Below, piece after piece: positions 17,005-25,166 of a stretch of 64,000 nt of DNA (within the stretch, counting starts at the first letter, position 1; each line of letters opens with the position of its first letter). Source of the DNA: Acidobacteria bacterium 28-1 (GTDB lineage: Bacteria > Acidobacteriota > Blastocatellia > Pyrinomonadales > Pyrinomonadaceae); contig MWYZ01000088.1 in NCBI GenBank assembly GCA_002050365.1, positions 62,001-126,000 on the forward strand. The letters run 5' to 3'. The notes below the pieces were generated by a model, which was given only the letters and a program-made list of their open reading frames with translations, ran no database searches and was not told the DNA's origin. A program made the translations under genes and the position numbers.

Positions 17005-18128
17005 AATATCGCTTCGAGCTTTGTGGTAATCTCGCTCGAAGCATTCGGTCGGGCAAAGCGAAGAACATTTTGCTTCATAGATTTAACCCGTGTTTCATCA
17101 TTTACAAGCGCGTCAATTTTATAGGCGAGCGTCGGCAAATTATTGCATCGAATCGCGCAGCCTTTTTCGAGCAGATGGTCGGAATTGCGTTCTTCCTGTC
17201 CGGGAATCGGATTGACGACGACAAAAATTAAACCCTTAGCTAATGCTTCCGAGGTGGTCAATCCGCCGGGTTTGCCGACGATTAAGTCAGCCGCCGACAT
17301 ATATTCGTCCATCGCGGTTGTGAAACCGATTAATTTGAAAATAACTCTTTCGTTGTTTAATTTCTCAGACGAAAGTTTTTCTATTTTCGCTTTTAATTCT
17401 TCGTTGCGCCCGCAGATTGCCAAAACTTGCGCCGGCGTTTTCAAATCGCTCAGAGCATATAAAAGATGTTCGATGTTGCCGACGCCGAAACCGCCCGCCG
17501 AAACGAGAATCATCAGTTTGTCTTTTTCTAATCCGTATTTCTCGCGCATCTCGAATTTATCTTTAACTTCGGCGAAAATCGGGTCAATCGGAATTCCCGA
17601 AACAGTAATTTTATCGGCAGGAATTCCGAGTTTTTCGAGATGAATGCGCGTCTCCGTCATTGCGACGAAATACTGTTCGTAATGATGACAAAGCCACAGC
17701 GCGTGAACGTCGAAATCGGTAACGACAATCGCTTGCGGAAAATTGATTTTGCCTTTTGCCTTGAGCCACGAAATAATTTCGGCGGGAAGAAAATGCGTGC
17801 AGACGGCAATGTCCGGCTTGTAATCTTTCAACAATTTGATAAGCGGTTGCGTGTTGAGCCGGTCGAGCGCGAGCCTGCGTCGCTCGTTTTGCCAGGGCGT
17901 ATCGAGCGAATCATACATCCAGCCGAGAACTTCCGGCATCGTGTTGACCATATCAATATAGGCTTTGCCGTAAAGCCGTCGAAAAAGCGGATTCGTGTAA
18001 TTTAAAACATCAATGTTGCGAATTTCTTCTGCCGCGCCGGATTGTTTGAAGGCTTTTTCGACGGCTTCCGCCGCCCGCAGATGTCCCGCGCCGACTGCTG
18101 CTGATAAAATCAAAACCTTCTTAAACAT
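17001..18128 (-). CDS. Glycosyltransferase, MGDG synthase/processive diacylglycerol glucosyltransferase type
   Basis: A 375-residue GT-B enzyme, started at MFKKVLILSAAVGAGHLRAA; seven extra residues are possible. The N-terminus SAAVGAGHLRAAEAVEKAF is the glycolipid-synthase motif with the acceptor-binding His. TDFDVHALW, VSAGGFGVGNIEHLL and GKPGGLTTSEALAKGL with PGQEERN form the nucleotide-sugar site shared with MurG, MGDG synthase and UgtP. It probably glycosylates diacylglycerol at the inner membrane. The 3' end overlaps the convergent PepSY remnant by four bases. Confidence 0.88.
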   Translation of the reverse strand: MFKKVLILSAAVGAGHLRAAEAVEKAFKQSGAAEEIRNIDVLNYTNPLFRRLYGKAYIDMVNTMPEVLGWMYDSLDTPWQNERRRLALDRLNTQPLIKLLKDYKPDIAVCTHFLPAEIISWLKAKGKINFPQAIVVTDFDVHALWLCHHYEQYFVAMTETRIHLEKLGIPADKITVSGIPIDPIFAEVKDKFEMREKYGLEKDKLMILVSAGGFGVGNIEHLLYALSDLKTPAQVLAICGRNEELKAKIEKLSSEKLNNERVIFKLIGFTTAMDEYMSAADLIVGKPGGLTTSEALAKGLIFVVVNPIPGQEERNSDHLLEKGCAIRCNNLPTLAYKIDALVNDETRVKSMKQNVLRFARPNASSEITTKLEAIF

Positions 18129-18242
18129 AGATAAAAAGTGAAACGGCAAGTGTAAAAAGCAGAAAGTGGAAAGTGAAAGCCAGACCGTTTGAATGTTAAT
18201 ATACTTGTAAATTTTCGGAAACAGAAATTTCCAAATGTAATT

Positions 18243-19142
18243 TTGAGCGACTCAAACGAATTTAAAACAGCTTTCATAACCGAAGGCGTGCGTGCGATGT
18301 TTTTATCAACGCTCGCCTTTGCTTTGGCGAATGTTTTTGTCAAACAAGTTTCGCATCTGCCGACGATGGAAATCGTCTTTTTTCGTTGCGCGTTCGGCGT
18401 GGTTTTTTGTTACGTCGGATTGCGCAAGGCAGGCGCAGGCTGGCGCGGCTCGAATCGAAAGTTATTATTGATGCGCGGACTTTTCGGCACGACCGCGCTT
18501 TATCTTTTCTTTCTTACTGTCAAGGAAATTCCTTTAGCGAGTGCGATGACGATTCAATATCTGTCGCCGATTTTTACGACGATTACCGCTATTTTTCTTT
18601 TAAAGGAACGAGTAAAACCCGTGCAATGGTTGTTTTACGCGATGGCTTTTGCCGGCGTTTTATTTGTCGAACAATTCGACACGCGCGTTACATTATTGTT
18701 TCTAGCGATAGGAATCGTGTCGGCATTTTTTTCGGCTGTGGCTTATAATTTGGTGAGAACTCTGCGCGAGCGCGAACATCCTTTAACGGTCGTTTTGCAT
18801 TTTCAACTCGTCGGCTTGATTGTCGGATTTCTATTTACGATTTTTAATTGGGAAATGCCGACCGGTTGGGATTGGTTTTATCTTTTTTTAATCGGCGTGT
18901 TTTCGCAACTCGGACAGATTTTTTTGACTAATGCTCTGCAAAGAGAACGGGCTGCGAGCGTGGCAATCGTCAATTACACGGGCTTGACTTACGGTTTGCT
19001 GATTGGCTGGTTTGTCTTCGGCGAAGCGCAAACCGTAGAATCTTTGTTAGGAATGCTTTTTGTCGTCGTCGGCATTGTGTTGAGCGTAATTTACAGCAAA
19101 CGGCAAAAGGATATTGAAAGTATCGAGGCGACGGCGGGGTGA
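18243..19142 (+). CDS. EamA/DMT-family transporter
   Basis: A membrane protein of about 299 residues with ten predicted helices in two EamA halves (FALANVFVKQVSHLPTMEIV and, near the end, TGLTYGLLIGWFVFGE...GMLFVVVGIVLSVIY). Such carriers export metabolites or sugars; the substrate is unknown. The start is uncertain: TTG at 18243 (LSDSNEF) keeps a short cytoplasmic leader, ATG at 18297 begins at the first helix, and TTG at 18189 is also open. It is divergent from the glycosyltransferase. A tandem repeat and the GlgC-like gene follow. Confidence 0.85.
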   Translation: MSDSNEFKTAFITEGVRAMFLSTLAFALANVFVKQVSHLPTMEIVFFRCAFGVVFCYVGLRKAGAGWRGSNRKLLLMRGLFGTTALYLFFLTVKEIPLASAMTIQYLSPIFTTITAIFLLKERVKPVQWLFYAMAFAGVLFVEQFDTRVTLLFLAIGIVSAFFSAVAYNLVRTLREREHPLTVVLHFQLVGLIVGFLFTIFNWEMPTGWDWFYLFLIGVFSQLGQIFLTNALQRERAASVAIVNYTGLTYGLLIGWFVFGEAQTVESLLGMLFVVVGIVLSVIYSKRQKDIESIEATAG

Positions 19143-19163
19143 GACAGTTATCAGTTAACAGAA

Positions 19164-19196
19164 ACTGATAACTGATAACTGATAACTGATAACTGA
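19164..19196. repeat. Short tandem repeat (ACTGATA)n
   Basis: About 4.7 copies of the 7-base unit ACTGATA, ending four bases before the ATG of the GlgC-like gene, where a ribosome-binding site would normally lie. Confidence 0.85.
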
Positions 19197-19200
19197 AAAT

Positions 19201-20379
19201 ATGTTCAAAGAAAAAGTTTTAGCGTTGATTTTAGCGGGCGGAAAGGGAAGTCGGCTCGGACTTTTGACCGACAATAAGGCTAAGCCGGTGATTCCGTTCG
19301 GCGGCTCGTATCGGTTGATTGATTTCGCTCTGAGCAACTGTGTTAACAGCCAAATTTCTGATGTTTGGGTTATCGAACAATATGAACTGCATTCTTTGAA
19401 CGAGCATCTCTCGAACGGCAGACCTTGGGATTTGGATAGAACTCACGGCGGTCTGCAAGTTTTGCCGCCGTTTGAAAACGATGACAAATCGGACGACGAA
19501 GGCGGTTTTGCTAAAGGAAATGCCGACGCAATTTATCGGCACATTGATTTTATAGCCGAATTTAAGCCGGATATCTTGTTGATTTTGAGTGCCGACCACG
19601 TTTATAAAATGGATTTCCGCGACGCAATTCAAACTCATTTGGAGAAAAAAGCGTCGGTTACGATGGTTACGACCGGGCTTCCCATAGGCGAATCGGCTTC
19701 GCGCTTCGGCGTAGTGGAAACTGATAAAAACGGGCGCGTCAAAAAATTCGATTACAAGCCAGACAAACCGCAAAGCGATTTAGTAACGACGGAAATTTTC
19801 GTTTATGACGCGAAAATCTTGTTCGAATCGCTGAAAAAATTAAACGAAGGAAATAAAAAAATAAAGGATTACGGACACGAATTGCTGCCCTTTCTGGTTA
19901 AAGAAGGAAACGCTTTTGAGCATCGCTTAATCGGTTACTGGCGCGATGTCGGGACGATTGAAAGTTATTGGCAAACGCAGATGGAACTTCTCGACGAAAA
20001 GGAAAGATTATTTTTCGACGATGAAAATTGGCGAATTCTGACGCTCGGTTCACAACGCGTTCCCGCTTTTATTTTTAAATCGGCAAATGTCCGCAACAGC
20101 TTGATTTCGTCCGGCTGCCGAATTTATGGGGCAGTTTCGCGTTCAATTCTAAGCGCAGGCGTAAATGTCGAAAGCGGCGCAGAGATTTCTGACTCAATCA
20201 TTTTGCCGAATTCAACAATTGAAAAAAATGTGAAATTAATGCGCGTTATTGTTGATACCAATGTAAAAGTTTCAAAAGAGAAGTCAAAGAAAATCGAAGA
20301 AATTAGAAGCAAAGACAAAAATGCGATTGTCGTTGTCGGCAAATATAAAATTCAAAGCTCAAAAGAAATTGAAGATTAA
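19201..20379 (+). CDS. glgC: Glucose-1-phosphate adenylyltransferase
   Basis: A 392-residue nucleotidyltransferase forming ADP-glucose for glycogen synthesis. It has LALILAGGKGSRLGLLT with KPVIPFGGSYRLIDFALSN (nucleotide and sugar-phosphate binding), GNADAIYRHIDFI, LSADHVYKMDF, RFGVVETD, YWRDVGTIESYW and a left-handed beta-helix C-terminus (RNSLISSGCRIYGAVSRSIL). Length is slightly short for GlgC (about 420). No glycogen synthase or branching gene is nearby. A canonical Shine-Dalgarno is missing because a tandem ACTGATA repeat precedes the ATG. Confidence 0.9.
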   Translation: MFKEKVLALILAGGKGSRLGLLTDNKAKPVIPFGGSYRLIDFALSNCVNSQISDVWVIEQYELHSLNEHLSNGRPWDLDRTHGGLQVLPPFENDDKSDDEGGFAKGNADAIYRHIDFIAEFKPDILLILSADHVYKMDFRDAIQTHLEKKASVTMVTTGLPIGESASRFGVVETDKNGRVKKFDYKPDKPQSDLVTTEIFVYDAKILFESLKKLNEGNKKIKDYGHELLPFLVKEGNAFEHRLIGYWRDVGTIESYWQTQMELLDEKERLFFDDENWRILTLGSQRVPAFIFKSANVRNSLISSGCRIYGAVSRSILSAGVNVESGAEISDSIILPNSTIEKNVKLMRVIVDTNVKVSKEKSKKIEEIRSKDKNAIVVVGKYKIQSSKEIED

Positions 20380-20382
20380 AAA

Positions 20383-20508
20383 TGTCAGAATCGTTTGCGG
20401 TAGCGGGCGGGCTTTCAAGTAAAATGTAAAAAGGCAAGAGTTGAAGACTGATTCCATACTTTTTACTTGGCGAAGCTAACCCGCCCGCTACCGCAGGCGG
20501 TTCTGACA
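20383..20508. repeat. 126-bp inverted-repeat (MITE-like) element
   Basis: Left arm 20383-20411 and right arm 20480-20508 are complementary at 26 of 29 positions; the three exceptions are G-U pairs in RNA. TGTCAG and CTGACA form the ends and GCGGTAGCGGGCGGG is the core. It fills the gap between glgC and the CoA-binding gene and could also act as a terminator. Confidence 0.75.
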
Positions 20509-20520
20509 CGAACACGAATT

Positions 20521-20931
20521 ATGAAATATCAAGACCCGAAAGTTATCAAAAAAATTTTGAATGAATGTCGGACAATCGCCGTCGTCGGACTGTCGTCCAG
20601 CCCAATGCGTCCGTCGAACGGCGTGGCGGCGTTTATGAAAAAACAAGGCTATAAAATTATTCCCGTTAATCCAAACGAATCGAAGGTTTTGGGCGAAAAA
20701 TCTTATATGAATTTGTCCGCCGTCGAAGAGAAAATCGAATTGGTCGATGTTTTCCGTCGTTCCGAAGAAGCCGGAAATGTTGTGGACGAAGCGATTGCTG
20801 TCGGCGCGAAAGCCGTCTGGCTGCAGGAAGGCGTGATTGATTTAGAAGCCGCCCGCCGCGCCGAAGCGGCGGGTTTATTGGTTGTTATGGACAGATGTTG
20901 GCTCAAGGATTTTATAAAGTATGGCGAATAA
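20521..20931 (+). CDS. CoA-binding protein (YccU-like)
   Basis: A 136-residue Rossmann-fold protein of the CoA-binding family: TIAVVGLSSSPMRPSNGVAA (dinucleotide-type loop), YKIIPVNPNE, VDVFRRSEEAGNVVDEAIA and GAKAVWLQEGVID...VVMDRCWL. Length matches the stand-alone family. Function is poorly defined; members bind CoA. Started at the ATG at 20521, just after the inverted repeat. Its 3' end overlaps the MogA/MoaB gene by 11 bases, so the two form an operon. Confidence 0.88.
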   Translation: MKYQDPKVIKKILNECRTIAVVGLSSSPMRPSNGVAAFMKKQGYKIIPVNPNESKVLGEKSYMNLSAVEEKIELVDVFRRSEEAGNVVDEAIAVGAKAVWLQEGVIDLEAARRAEAAGLLVVMDRCWLKDFIKYGE

Positions 20932-21409
20932 ATCAACGATAAAAGCCGTCGTCGTTACCGTCAGTGATTCGCGCACGGAAGCGACGGACGTATCGGGCGT
21001 AACTTTAGTCGGATTGCTTTTGGGAATCGGCGCAGAAATTACCGAGAAAATTATCGTGTCCGATGATTTTGAGGATTTGCGCCAGACGCTTTTCGCGTTG
21101 ACGATGCGCGATGATGCGAATTTAATCGTTACTACCGGCGGAACGGGTTTTTCCGAGCGCGACAACACGCCCGAAGCGACGAGTGCAGTTATCGAAAAAG
21201 AAGCAAACGGAATGGCGGAAGCGATGCGTTTTGAAACGGCGAAAAATACGCCGATGGCGATGCTTTCACGCGGCGTGTGCGGAATCAGAAATCAAACTTT
21301 AATTATTAATTTGCCAGGTTCGCCAAAAGGCGTAGTTGAATGTTTCGAGGTTATTAAACCCGTCTTGCCGCACGCAATAAATCTTTTGGCAGGAAAGACA
21401 AAACATTAA
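20921..21409 (+). CDS. Molybdenum cofactor biosynthesis protein MogA/MoaB family
   Basis: A 162-residue protein of the MoCF-binding fold, which adenylylates molybdopterin before molybdenum insertion. Motifs: VVTVSDSRTEATDVSG at the N-terminus, LIVTTGGTGFSERDNTPEAT (the TGGTG loop) and INLPGSPKGVVECFEVI. Length fits MogA or MoaB; the split between the two is uncertain. No other molybdenum-cofactor genes are in the window. Confidence 0.88.
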   Translation: MANKSTIKAVVVTVSDSRTEATDVSGVTLVGLLLGIGAEITEKIIVSDDFEDLRQTLFALTMRDDANLIVTTGGTGFSERDNTPEATSAVIEKEANGMAEAMRFETAKNTPMAMLSRGVCGIRNQTLIINLPGSPKGVVECFEVIKPVLPHAINLLAGKTKH

Positions 21410-21499
21410 GAAGTTAGCCACGAATAACACGAATAGCACGAATAAAAACAATAAATAATTCGTGCTAAGTAGTTGAACAAAATTGAACGATAATTTGAA

Positions 21500-21554
21500 G
21501 CCACAGATGGACACAGATTTCTAATTAATTTTATCTGTGTTTATCTGTGTCCAC
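21500..21554. repeat. Dispersed CACAGATG-type repeat with internal inverted repeat
   Basis: GCCACAGATGGACACAGAT followed by ATCTGTGTTTATCTGTGTCC can fold on itself. Related pieces occur at 7590, 10630, 25070-25105 and 46319-46400. The preceding CACGAATAACACGAATAGCA at about 21419 is another simple direct repeat. Confidence 0.7.
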
Positions 21555-21626
21555 GCGAAGCGGGATGGTTTCATTTCTGTTAAATTTAATTTGTCTGACT
21601 ACTTATCCATGTAATTAGTGGCTGAT

Positions 21627-23177
21627 TTACTTCTGGATTGATTTCTGAATAAATGCCGACGCGTCTTCTTTCAATTTCCGCAGAGAGTTTTTCTCGATAT
21701 ACATCATATGCCCGGCTTCATAGTAAGAAACCGAGATGTTTCGTCTCAAAGTCGAATCGAGATTCATCGCCGCGAGCGTGTATTCAGTGGCGAAATACGG
21801 CGTTGCCATATCGTAAAATCCGCTGGCGACGAAAATTTTCATAAACGGATTTTTCTGCATCGCGCTTTGCAGATTCGCCGCTGTATTTGCATAGCCTTGA
21901 CTGACGTTAAAATTCCACGGCGCGTTAATGCCGCCGCCGAGAATATAGTATTCCAAATCAGACCGAAAACCTAAATCGCGCCGCACATAATCGTTAAAAG
22001 TCGCCGTATAAGGCGGACGAATCGCATTCATACTCGGATCGGTTTCGGGATTATCGGTCGCCGCATTCCGGTCAATGCCCGTAAAACGGCTGTCAAGTCT
22101 GCCGGTTGTACGCCGCTGGTCTCGAAGCAGTTCTTTATTAAACGCGTCCAAATTAATTCGATAGTTATTTTGTTCGATAAATGTTCGGCTCAAACCCGAA
22201 TAACTGCTGAATTTTTCGAGCAGCGTTTGTTTTTCGCTCGCTGACATTCGGTCGCTTCGGACAAGTGCGGGCGCGTATTCTTTGATTGCCCAATTTTCCG
22301 CTTCGTCCAAAACTTGCCTAAGCGGTTTGCTTTGCAGATTAGCGGGAAGACGCTTGTGATACCACGCCGTCGCCGTGTAAGAAGGAAAAATAAGCGGATA
22401 AGTTACGTCGTTGCCTTCGGCAAAGCGAATCGTCTGAAAATTCAGAACGCTGGAAACGAGCAAAATTCCGTTGAGTCCGATGCCGCGCTCAAATAAATGA
22501 TTTGATAAACCTGCCGCGCGAGCCGTGCCGTAACTTTCGCCGACCAGAAAAAGCGGTGAACTCCAACGTTCGTTGCGCCCAAGATACAAGCGGATAAACT
22601 CGCCGACCGATTCGATGTCGCCGTTGACGGAAAAGAATTTACTTGCCAGTTCGGGTTTCATCGCCCGCGAATAACCTGTGCCAACCGGGTCAATAAAAAC
22701 CAAATCCGTCTCGGTCAGCCAAGTTTGTTCGTTGTCCACGAGTTGATAGGGCGGCGGCGGCATTAAGCCGTCGTCGAGCATTTTTACTCTTTTCGGACCG
22801 AGCGCGCCGAGATGCAGCCAAACTGAAGCCGAACCCGGTCCGCCATTGAAGGAAAACATCAGCGGACGATTAGATTTATTGACACTCGCGTTTTCATCGT
22901 CGAGCGTGTAAGCGATATAGAAAATTTTGGCTTCCGTCTCGCCCGTCTGCCCGTTAGTAAGCGGCATAAAACCGGTCGTTACCGTGTAATTTAATTGCCG
23001 TCCGCCCACCCTAATCGAATGTTTAGTTTCCGCCGTCAGCGTGTTGAGAAATTCGGCAATGCTCGGAGTCGGCGTAGGTCGCGGCGGCGATTGCTGCGCG
23101 GTGGTTGGCGACGTTTGGAAAAATAGAAAAAACGATAAAATAATTGATGCAAACATATTTTTAATGAACGCCAGCAT
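21627..23177 (-). CDS. Secreted S10-family serine carboxypeptidase
   Basis: A 516-residue exported peptidase with an N-terminal signal segment (IILSFFLFFQTSPTTAQ) and a Pro/Thr-rich linker. Family blocks are FSFNGGPGSASVWLHLGALGP (oxyanion region), ETDLVFIDPVGTGYSRAM, LFLVGESYGTARAAGL with the nucleophile Ser in GESYG, VASGFYDMATPYFATEY with the catalytic Asp and YEAGHMMYIEK with the catalytic His. It removes C-terminal residues from peptides. An in-frame ATG at 23156 is an alternative start. It may work with the secreted M1 aminopeptidase, but the genes are not linked. Confidence 0.92.
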   Translation of the reverse strand: MLAFIKNMFASIILSFFLFFQTSPTTAQQSPPRPTPTPSIAEFLNTLTAETKHSIRVGGRQLNYTVTTGFMPLTNGQTGETEAKIFYIAYTLDDENASVNKSNRPLMFSFNGGPGSASVWLHLGALGPKRVKMLDDGLMPPPPYQLVDNEQTWLTETDLVFIDPVGTGYSRAMKPELASKFFSVNGDIESVGEFIRLYLGRNERWSSPLFLVGESYGTARAAGLSNHLFERGIGLNGILLVSSVLNFQTIRFAEGNDVTYPLIFPSYTATAWYHKRLPANLQSKPLRQVLDEAENWAIKEYAPALVRSDRMSASEKQTLLEKFSSYSGLSRTFIEQNNYRINLDAFNKELLRDQRRTTGRLDSRFTGIDRNAATDNPETDPSMNAIRPPYTATFNDYVRRDLGFRSDLEYYILGGGINAPWNFNVSQGYANTAANLQSAMQKNPFMKIFVASGFYDMATPYFATEYTLAAMNLDSTLRRNISVSYYEAGHMMYIEKNSLRKLKEDASAFIQKSIQK

Positions 23178-23225
23178 CAGACTGGCATTTCTTTTGCCGC
23201 CAGTGATGACGGCATTCCTTATTTA

Positions 23226-23492
23226 TTATTCAGATTCGATTCTTTCGAGCAAATCAGGTTGTTGACCTTCAAATTCTAAATAACGTTGTCTGTCCTCATC
23301 AGAAAAATTGACATTCATTTGCAGATGTCCGCAGTGAACGCATGCAAAAACGGTAACCTCTTGAACGCCGATGCCGAAGACGGCTTTCCACATCGAAACT
23401 TCGAGCGGTTTGAATCTAGGTTTCGCTCCGCCGGATTCGTCGAGAATTTTTCCTTCGATTAAATTTGTGCTTTCGCAGGCGACACAGTTCAT
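23226..23492 (-). CDS. Small zinc-ribbon protein
   Basis: An 88-residue hypothetical protein. CVACES near the start and CVHCGH in the middle give two CxxC knuckles of a single zinc ribbon, separated by a positively charged and aromatic stretch (RFKPLEVSMWKAVFG). The C-terminus is acidic. It lies 48 bases upstream of the S10 peptidase on the same strand, and the two may be co-transcribed. Function unknown. Confidence 0.75.
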   Translation of the reverse strand: MNCVACESTNLIEGKILDESGGAKPRFKPLEVSMWKAVFGIGVQEVTVFACVHCGHLQMNVNFSDEDRQRYLEFEGQQPDLLERIESE

Positions 23493-23513
23493 ATTTGATT
23501 TTTACAAGGTTCA

Positions 23514-23691
23514 AATTAATTGAAGCCTGTGCGCAATTAAATGTCTGTTTCTTCAATAACTTATATCTTTTCGACGAGTTATTGAACAGACCTTTTAGAA
23601 TTTACAAAAATAGCTCATAGCTGACAGCCAATAGTTATCGGCTATCCGACTGAAAATGACTTTTTGAATTGCGCACAGGCTTCAATTAATT
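23514..23691. mobile_element. 178-bp MITE-like element with 25-bp perfect terminal inverted repeats
   Basis: Left 23514-23538 and right 23667-23691 are exact reverse complements (AATTAATTGAAGCCTGTGCGCAATT). The interior is AT-rich with no ORF. The ends lie within AATTAATT, so a TTAA-type target duplication is possible but cannot be separated from the repeat. No transposase is near. Confidence 0.75.
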
Positions 23692-23738
23692 AATAAAATC
23701 GATGCGGGCGAAAATAAGTTAGCCCTTGCAACGAAATT

Positions 23739-25166
23739 TCAACGAACAACTTCGCTGACGATTTGCCCGTTAATCATCGTTCCCGTGCAGTGTGTCGTAT
23801 ATTCAAACGGGTCGCCGTCATACATCGCCAAATCAGCGTCTTTACCCGTTTCGATTGAGCCGATGCGTCTGTCTAAGCCTAAAATTTTCGCCGCGTCAAT
23901 CGTGATAGTCGCCAGCGCGTCGCGCATTGACAAACCGTTTGCCGCCGCGATGCCGGCTTCAAAAAGCACAACGCGGGTTTTCGGGACATAACTTTCAAAA
24001 CCGCCTTGAAGCGCAACCATAATTCCCGCCGCTTTTAACTTGGACGCGGTTTCCAATGAAAGATTTTCGGTTTCGCTGCCGGCGCGATACATTGTCGGAT
24101 GAATTATAACCGGAAAACCCGAAGCCTTGATTTCGTCAATCGCTAGGAAGGCTTCTGCCGCTCCGTCCAGAACGATTCTGATATTAAATTCCTTGGCAAT
24201 GCGGAGCGCGGTTATGATATCTTGTGCGCGATGCGCTGTAACGAGCAACGGAATTTCGCGGCGCAGAACTTTCTGCATAACGTCGGAGCGCAAATCAGTC
24301 GGAGTTTGCGCCGAAGATGAATTTTGATTGTCGGTGTTTTGATTGTTTTGCGTCGGCGGATTTTTTAAAGAAGAATTCGGATTCTTCATATTCGGACTGT
24401 TATCATTTTTGTTTGCCTGATTGTTGCCGCCTGTGCGAGTAGTTGAATTTGTCTGATTGTTTCGGTTGTTTTTTTGACTGTCAATTTTGCGAACGGCTTC
24501 AAATGCTTTGATCAATTCGGCGCGGAGCATCGCCGCTTGTTTGGCGCGCGTGCCGGGCGATTTTCCGCCGCTTCCAAGTGCGCTATCACCTAAGGTTACG
24601 GCAATCATCGCCATCGGAACAATAGTTACCGCTTCGACCGTTTTGCCGAATGTTTTAGCAATCATCGTTTGACCTGAAATCAATGCGCCCGGTCCGTGTC
24701 CGGTGTGTATGGTCGTAACGCCGAATTGCCTGACCCATTCTATTAATTTTTCTTCCGTATTATACGCGTCAATGGCGCGAAGTTCGGGCTGCATCGGCGA
24801 CGAAGTTTCGATCTGCATTTGGTCTTGCGGCTGATTTAAGTATCCTGCCAGACCGACGACCGAATGTGCATCAATCAGTCCGGGCGTTACTACTTTCGCA
24901 GTTATTACGCGGTAATTATTCGGGATTTTAATTTGACTTGCCGCGCCGACGGCTTCAATTTTTCCGTTATTGACTAAAACAACGCCGTTTTGAATCGCCT
25001 CGCCCGCCATTGTCCAAACGGTTTCGCCTTTGACAGCGATTTGCGCTTGCGCGACGATTACAAAAATAAAAATAGACACCGCAAATAAACACAGATGGAC
25101 ACAGATAGAAAAAAGATTTTTCATTATTTTTGCCTTTTGCCTTTTACCTTTTGCCTTAAAATTCAT
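23739..25166 (-). CDS. Secreted amidohydrolase-family protein, metal site degenerate
   Basis: A 475-residue amidohydrolase-like protein. The fold blocks remain (VTPGLIDAHS, ITALRIAKEFNIRIVLDG, IGSIETGKDADLAMYDGDP), but compared with the upstream paralogue the HxH metal pair is HSV, HTHRH is TAHRA, HH is DG and the D of HTDD is lost. Residues about 230-290 are an Asn/Gln/Ser-rich low-complexity insert. The ATG at 25166 overlaps the upstream stop (ATGA) and has GGAGG, so it is preferred over 25124. Part of the signal peptide (SICVHLCLFAV) is encoded by the CACAGATG-type dispersed repeat. It is probably a non-catalytic partner of the upstream enzyme. Confidence 0.85.
   Translation of the reverse strand: MNFKAKGKRQKAKIMKNLFSICVHLCLFAVSIFIFVIVAQAQIAVKGETVWTMAGEAIQNGVVLVNNGKIEAVGAASQIKIPNNYRVITAKVVTPGLIDAHSVVGLAGYLNQPQDQMQIETSSPMQPELRAIDAYNTEEKLIEWVRQFGVTTIHTGHGPGALISGQTMIAKTFGKTVEAVTIVPMAMIAVTLGDSALGSGGKSPGTRAKQAAMLRAELIKAFEAVRKIDSQKNNRNNQTNSTTRTGGNNQANKNDNSPNMKNPNSSLKNPPTQNNQNTDNQNSSSAQTPTDLRSDVMQKVLRREIPLLVTAHRAQDIITALRIAKEFNIRIVLDGAAEAFLAIDEIKASGFPVIIHPTMYRAGSETENLSLETASKLKAAGIMVALQGGFESYVPKTRVVLFEAGIAAANGLSMRDALATITIDAAKILGLDRRIGSIETGKDADLAMYDGDPFEYTTHCTGTMINGQIVSEVVR

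Noticed and set aside
21410-21626. CRISPR-like array of short repeats (CACGAAT, CACAGAT)
   Set aside because: Units are short, irregular, without unique spacers of constant length, and no cas gene is in the window.
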